Assembly: GCF_000988165.1 (NCBI RefSeq)
Contig: NW_020169305.1
Coordinates: 27,784-91,783 of the forward strand
Direction of reading: 5' to 3'
Origin: Vairimorpha ceranae
Lineage: Eukaryota; Microsporidia; Nosematidae
DNA length: 64,000 nt
Both the position numbers and the translations under genes were made by a program. Positions 59,390 through 64,000 of the stretch are shown here, piece by piece (the stretch's first letter is position 1; every line of letters starts with the position of its first letter). The notes under the pieces are model-generated. The model ran no database searches and was not told the origin of the DNA. It saw nothing but the letters and a program-made list of their open reading frames with translations.

Positions 59390-61956
59390 TTAACCCCATC
59401 TACCCCAAGGCTGTTTTTGTTTTTATCCAACCAGCTCCACGCCAAAATTACGCTTTTTTACTTTTACTGTTTTTTGTAAAAAAAAAACGGTTTTTTTATT
59501 TAATATACTTTATTTTATGAGTAATTACATGATACTATATTAAAATTCCAAATTTTAATCTTCATAATCCCTTTTGGTGGGTTATTTTTTCGAAACAAAT
59601 CCCAGAATGAAGCGAAGGTTTTGTCTCACATGTTTTGCAAAAATAGTATGTTTCTTTTCTCCCCCTTTTATTTTTTCGGTTGGAACACACAGCATAACCC
59701 TTGTACTTCCCCCCAGGTTGTAAATAAATAAAGTGAAGGGTGTATCGAGACGTTGTTCTGTATCTGCCGCAACCTCTGTTCTGCGACTTGTTTCGGGTGT
59801 CCCAAAGTCTCCAATGAGTGACATGAGAAACGTTTGTCTGTATTTCTTATGACTCATTGCTACCTTTTCATTTCTTACGCTCCAGTCTTTATACAACACA
59901 TATGAATTTATAATAGAGACCTCTGGCCCCAAGAAAAATAGTTTTCTCTACCACTTGAGTGTTTTTTTAAAAAGCATACGAAGAAGTATATTGGTCGGCC
60001 ACATCAACACTGCCCATGTATTCATTATAATTAACTATAACGATAGGTTTTTTTACTTTCGCTCGTATTGTTTTATTTGGCGTACGACTTCCTATGTTTC
60101 CTCTTTTTGCTTTTGCAAGTCTTCTTTGGATAGTTTGTGAATCTGATGTATAAAAAGTGCTTAGCAGTGTTACTACTCTGGTATCACACCAAGCTAGTGT
60201 GGGGGTATTGCCTTTGCAAAAACCAATTGTTTTTCTTCTCGGCAACTTGGGTTTTTTTATTTTTTGTGGTAGTCCTTTTCGGTTAGGCATAATTGTGCGG
60301 GTCAAAAAGCATTTATTTTCAAATAGTTCCTTAGCCAAAATTAAGTTAGTATAAAATCAATCTGTAAATATGTGGTATCCTGCAGCTTCGGGTATAGACA
60401 TGAGTAGATTATTGTATAGATGTAATACAATTCAACTGATAAATGACAATTCTAGCTTTATTAGTCCATCGGTTGATGTTTTTCCATAATGTGGAACAAA
60501 AGAATAGATGTAGCTTGTCTGGAAATCAGCTAGCACATAAACGTGTAGTCCCCATTTGGTAGGCTTTTTTGGATTATATGCCAAGAATGAAATTCTACTC
60601 TTGAAATACACAGTCGATTCATCTATTGATAAATATTTGTCGGGTACAAATGTTGTCAACATTTGGATTCGATATACACAAGGAAATTGTTCACCTTTTG
60701 TGCTCTAGTAATGGGCTCCCGATTCTTTGTTAGTATTGTTTCCAGATTCAATGTCTAAAATATTTGCACAAATTTTCTTCGCGAAAAAATCCTGCCAAAA
60801 AATGGAAGACTGAAATGAAAAGCTTGACTCCAATAATTTTGCAATTCTGGAACTTCGATGAGACCCATGTTGATTACAACACCCAAAAATGCTTTCATTT
60901 TGTTTCATTAACATCTGTCCACGTTTTCCAGATAGAATATTTAGATATGTTTTTTATAGCTAAAATATTAGCAGCATATTTATTTGTTTCCGATACAATT
61001 TTCCTTATTGGTTTTTCGGTAAAAAATAATTGAAAAAATTGAAGAGGCGTACTACAAAATACTGGAATTTGTGGGCCAGTAACTTTACTGCCTGTTGTAA
61101 AATCAATAATTGGACAATAATTACCTTGTTTTAAAACATCCACCCACGAAGAATGGTCCGCAATCGGAACATCACAAACACTTTCATCACTACTAATTCT
61201 ACGAACTCTGGGCCTTCTTCGAAAAAACATCGTCGGAAGAATCCGAGTCTGTTACGGTGGCAGCCAATAGTCTTAGATCAGATTTTCTCCTCCTCGATGG
61301 TCCAGGAACTTAAGGGATATTATCTTTGCTTTTACACTCGTCTTCGCATTGATAAGTTTTAAATACATTGTCCAACTCTCTCATATAGTCCTCATCGTCA
61401 CTACTCTCAAATTTGTTTTCAATTAGATCTATATTTTCGATTATTGTCCTTTTAGACGCCTTTTGTTCTATTTTTTTATGTATAACAGTATTGAGGGTTT
61501 TATACTTATATGCAATTATAATCGACCGATCACCACTTTCAAAACGCGTTACTTGTTGCACCATCAATCCGTGTCCGTGCCCCACAGCGAATTAATTCTG
61601 CCACAGTCGTATCCGCCAGAAAAATTCACACCTTATAAGACAGTACAGGTCTTTGCATGAAAACAAACACGACGATGCACAGAGATAAATTGTTTACGAC
61701 ACGAACATATAACGGTGCGATAACAACTGGATTTATTGTGTATCATCGATAAAATTTTATTGAATTATAGAATCTTACAATTCTAGAATATGTTTCATTC
61801 ATTCGTGATTCAAGCATTTTAGTAACAAAAATCCCACCTGTTTTGAAATTTCCCGCAAAAAGAGGTATTACACCACGTTGAGTATCACTCGACGGTGGAG
61901 CTGGCGGAACAAAATCAGTGTCAGGTGACACTCGACGTTGAAGTGGAAAGGGTTAA
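59390..61956 (-). mobile_element. piggyBac-family DNA transposon, decayed
   Basis: The element spans 59394-61952 (about 2.56 kb) with TTAA on both sides (59390-59393 and 61953-61956), the piggyBac target site. The ends read inward CCCCATCTACCCC (left) and CCCTTTCCACTTC (right), which are diverged. Both contain CCAGCTCCAC 37-48 bp inside. The right end also has subterminal inverted repeats (AGTGTCA-GG-TGACACT near 61917-61932). The interior encodes a broken minus-strand transposase. Confidence 0.8.
59582..61230 (-). pseudogene. piggyBac transposase, broken by frameshifts
   Basis: Collinear pieces on the minus strand. N-terminal DDE_Tnp_1_7-type region (about 60895-61230, with FFTEKPIRKIVSETNKYA). 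First catalytic Asp in YLSIDESTVYFK and the KPTKWGLHVYVLADF block with the second Asp (60432-60662). Third Asp in YNEYMGSVDVADQY (59967-60050). GPEVSIINSYVLYKDW (59885-59932). In another frame, a C-terminal cysteine-rich zinc finger (C-x2-C type, near 59600-59680). All three Asp motifs survive, but at least three frameshifts or stops separate them, so it is not functional. Fragment 61310-61585 may be an acidic N-terminus. Confidence 0.85.
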
Positions 61957-62312
61957 ATGCAGTTTATTTTAGTACTTAAAAAATGTTTTAATTTAAATAA
62001 TTCCTTACTTTGTTTTTTAAAAAATAATTTTATGTTATCTAAATACAAAATTTAATGATAAAAAAATCGCAATACAAATATTTTAAACTTTAGATACAGT
62101 AATATCTCTACACAAACCCATAAAAGGTATTTTTTAGCATATTTTACAACTTAACTTTTAGTAAGCCCAGTAAATTGCAGCGTTTAAAACATCTCATTTT
62201 CGATATAAAAAGATTCTGCCGGGAATCGAACTATGTGCGGCTGCGGCTAGGGTGTGATCCGGGTTCGCGATATTATACAATTTGTTGATACGAATAATGA
62301 TTATCAACAGTT
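61957..62312. other. Spacer between piggyBac and ISXO2 relics
   Basis: AT-rich. A GC-richer block at 62210-62275 (CTGCCGGGAATCGAAC, then TGCGGCTGCGGCTAGG) has T-arm-like letters but no tRNA fold. It may be an element terminus. Confidence 0.5.
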
Positions 62313-63030
62313 CATTAAAAACTTTTCTTTAATCAGCACAAGCCTTTTTAAACATAAACTCGTATACATAACCATGTATTAAACGCTCAGATCTACTAAA
62401 CTGTTCTCTTATAGCTTTTTTACAATGCATCCAACAATACTCAATGCTTTGGGTATGGGTTATTGTATTTAAAGAATCAGCAAAATTTTTCAAATTATTT
62501 ACAGAGGAGTAAACATAATCAGAATCGTTTTCTAGAAAGGAATAGGCCGATCACTTGCCGCTGAAAATATATGAACCAGAAAGTATGTATTCTCTGATAA
62601 TTTGTTCTAAAGTTGATCTTGTTCTATCTGGTACCGAAAATAATCGTGCATTAAATGTTCTTCTCTCCACAGCTCCGAAAACCTAACATTGTTGTCTAAA
62701 ACTGCCTCGATGATATTTGCGTTGAAAAATAAAAACTCATCGATTCCAACTTCTTTTGAAGAACCGCCTTCGTTTAATCCACCAACCTCGGCATTGCGGT
62801 ATAGGAAAACTGCCCGTAATATTTCGCGCAATATAAAGCACCGATCTGAAACTGTATTCTTATTAAGACCAAGCTCATCGCAAATTTTAATTCTGTAGAT
62901 CCTTTCCACTTCAAAAATACAAGAAAAATTGCTCTTGGAAGTTTTTAAACCATTGAAAAAGCTTTTTGGGCGGACAGATGATTACGTTTTTTTACCATGC
63001 TTATTACAATATAACCATACACGGCCTTCT
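62313..63030 (-). pseudogene. ISXO2-like transposase remnant 4
   Basis: The minus-strand order begins with LNKNTVSDRCFILREILRAVF and KEVGIDEFLFF (catalytic I-DE segment) within the open frame 62607-62909. After frameshifts comes VPDRTRSTLEQIIREYI, then a stop codon at the SGK-x-SAY position where the family has a Trp. The C-terminal block HVYSSVNNLKNFADSL-like, THTQSIEYCWMHCKK and YVYEFMFKK follows, ending at 62326. It is the best preserved of the four copies but still inactive. Confidence 0.8.
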
Positions 63031-63389
63031 AAGATTGTTTACATGAAATGAGGCACATAAACTCGGTACACAATTCGCAGTTCATTTTATTTTCTATCAA
63101 TCCCACCCTGCCAAAAACAGCAAGGTTGCAATATGAGAACCAGAAAACTATCGTGTATTGTATTTAATGTCAAATCATAAAAAAACCAGTTCAAAAGCAT
63201 TGTCTATACTGTTAAAACCACTTGCTGCAAAAATGTGCTTTCTTTTTTTTAGTTATTTAAAGGTCTTAAAAATTTCAAAAGTGAGTTATAATAAGAAATG
63301 GGAAATTTGTTGTCTAAAAGTAGTATTACAACCACATCTTTATTTTATTTAAACAGTTATACTAAAAAAATAATTTTTAATATTAACCC
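63031..63389. other. Short spacer
   Basis: No supportable gene. The plus-strand ORF 63158-63352 begins without a supporting context and matches nothing recognisable. Confidence 0.55.
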
Positions 63390-64000
63390 ATGAGTTTTGC
63401 AAAGAAAAACTCTAATAAATTATTAAATAAAAATGTGAGTTGTTTTAAAAGCCTGCAGGGAACAAGCGGCAATAATAAAGTCTTAAGCTCATTAGAGTAT
63501 TACTTTAAGATTGGTCGCATTCCTTTGCAACACTTCAAATCAAATTCGGTTGCAGAAATTTAATGATAATGAGTGATAGGTTCATCACATTTGATAAAGA
63601 AATTAAAGAAAATGCTAAAATGATTTATAGTTTATGAGATGACCTTGATTTACAGTGGCTTAAAAGATTTGAGCAAATTCCAGAGCGCAATAACCTGGAT
63701 GATTTACAAATGAGATTTATACTATACAACCTCATATATGATGATTACTATAATAGCAGTTTTTATTACAAATTCTTATGAAAAGATGAAGAAAGAAATA
63801 CTGTTGATTTAGTTTCCTTCTGAGAATAAGGGTGTGTACATTGCTAAATTAGAAACCGTAAAGCAAAAAGATTTTGTGTCTATAAAAGACTATTTTTCAA
63901 AAATTATAGAAAGTGTAGAAATGATTAGTATTGTCTTTAAATTAAGTAAATCAAAGGCTGACAAAAAAGTAAAAAAATGTTTTTTAAGAGGTTTGGGAAA
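63390..64000 (+). pseudogene. gag-like retroelement fragment, runs off the window
   Basis: An ATG at 63390 preceded by AACCC opens 57 codons (MSFAKKNSNKLLNKNVSCFK...). After stops and frame changes, the sequence continues with DDLDLQWLKRFEQIPERNN and RFILYNLIYDDYY, then LETVKQKDFVSIKDYFSKII and a terminal CFLRGLG. The order, a helical capsid-like region ending in a KxKKxFLRGL segment, resembles gag of LTR retroelements. The element probably continues beyond 64000. Confidence 0.5.

Noticed and set aside
62210..62275. Second tRNA-like block (GGGAATCGAAC and GGGTTCGCG)
   Set aside because: No cloverleaf can be drawn on either strand.
63600..63860. TGA read as Trp in the gag-like fragment
   Set aside because: Intact genes in the window use TGG for Trp normally (RNR2, HisRS), and the fragment also has TAA/TAG stops and frameshifts, so it is simply decayed.

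Overview
This is an AT-rich eukaryotic window, and the evidence points to a microsporidian. The genes have no visible introns. They are unusually short for their families (179-aa adenylate kinase, 541-aa Rrp5-like protein, 96-aa tRNA-endonuclease subunit, 235-aa PTPA). Most housekeeping start codons are immediately preceded by a CCC run (for example TACCCTTAATG), the known microsporidian start-proximal signal. Ricin-B-lectin-like secreted proteins, ISXO2-like and piggyBac transposases and an Argonaute gene also occur together. Argonaute argues against Encephalitozoon and suits the Nosema/Vairimorpha group, though other RNAi-retaining microsporidia cannot be excluded from this sequence.

The window has two compartments. 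The core (about 8.8-38 kb) is fairly gene-dense. It carries ribonucleotide reductase R2, PTPA, a PH-domain protein, a possible kinetochore RWD protein, adenylate kinase, histidyl-tRNA synthetase, Argonaute, the eRF1 glutamine methyltransferase Mtq2, RNA polymerase II subunit RPB3, an Rrp5-like ribosome-assembly protein, a tRNA-splicing endonuclease subunit, a cluster of polytopic membrane proteins, two related small secreted proteins and several unrecognised proteins. Neighbours are often 30-180 bp apart, divergent or convergent.

The flanks (1-8.8 kb and about 38-64 kb) are gene-poor. They hold isolated genes for secreted or membrane proteins: a 268-aa secreted protein, a ricin-B-like lectin with a histidine-rich tail, two small WW/serine-rich secreted proteins, a 152-aa secreted protein, a two-TM protein and a 445-aa secreted protein with basic nuclear-localisation-like patches. 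The rest is AT-rich spacer and decayed mobile elements: four ISXO2-like transposase remnants, all on the minus strand, a near-complete but broken piggyBac element bounded by TTAA, a retroelement-type integrase and a gag-like fragment at the right edge.

The observations most worth a second look are these. Argonaute has an intact catalytic tetrad. An about 100-bp dispersed repeat has three copies, each able to form the same hairpin, and two copies flank a secreted-protein gene beside Argonaute. There are two small secreted-protein families, a paralogous membrane-protein cluster, a 39-aa single-TM gene revealed by its CCC motif, and several GC-rich islands that could form hairpins.
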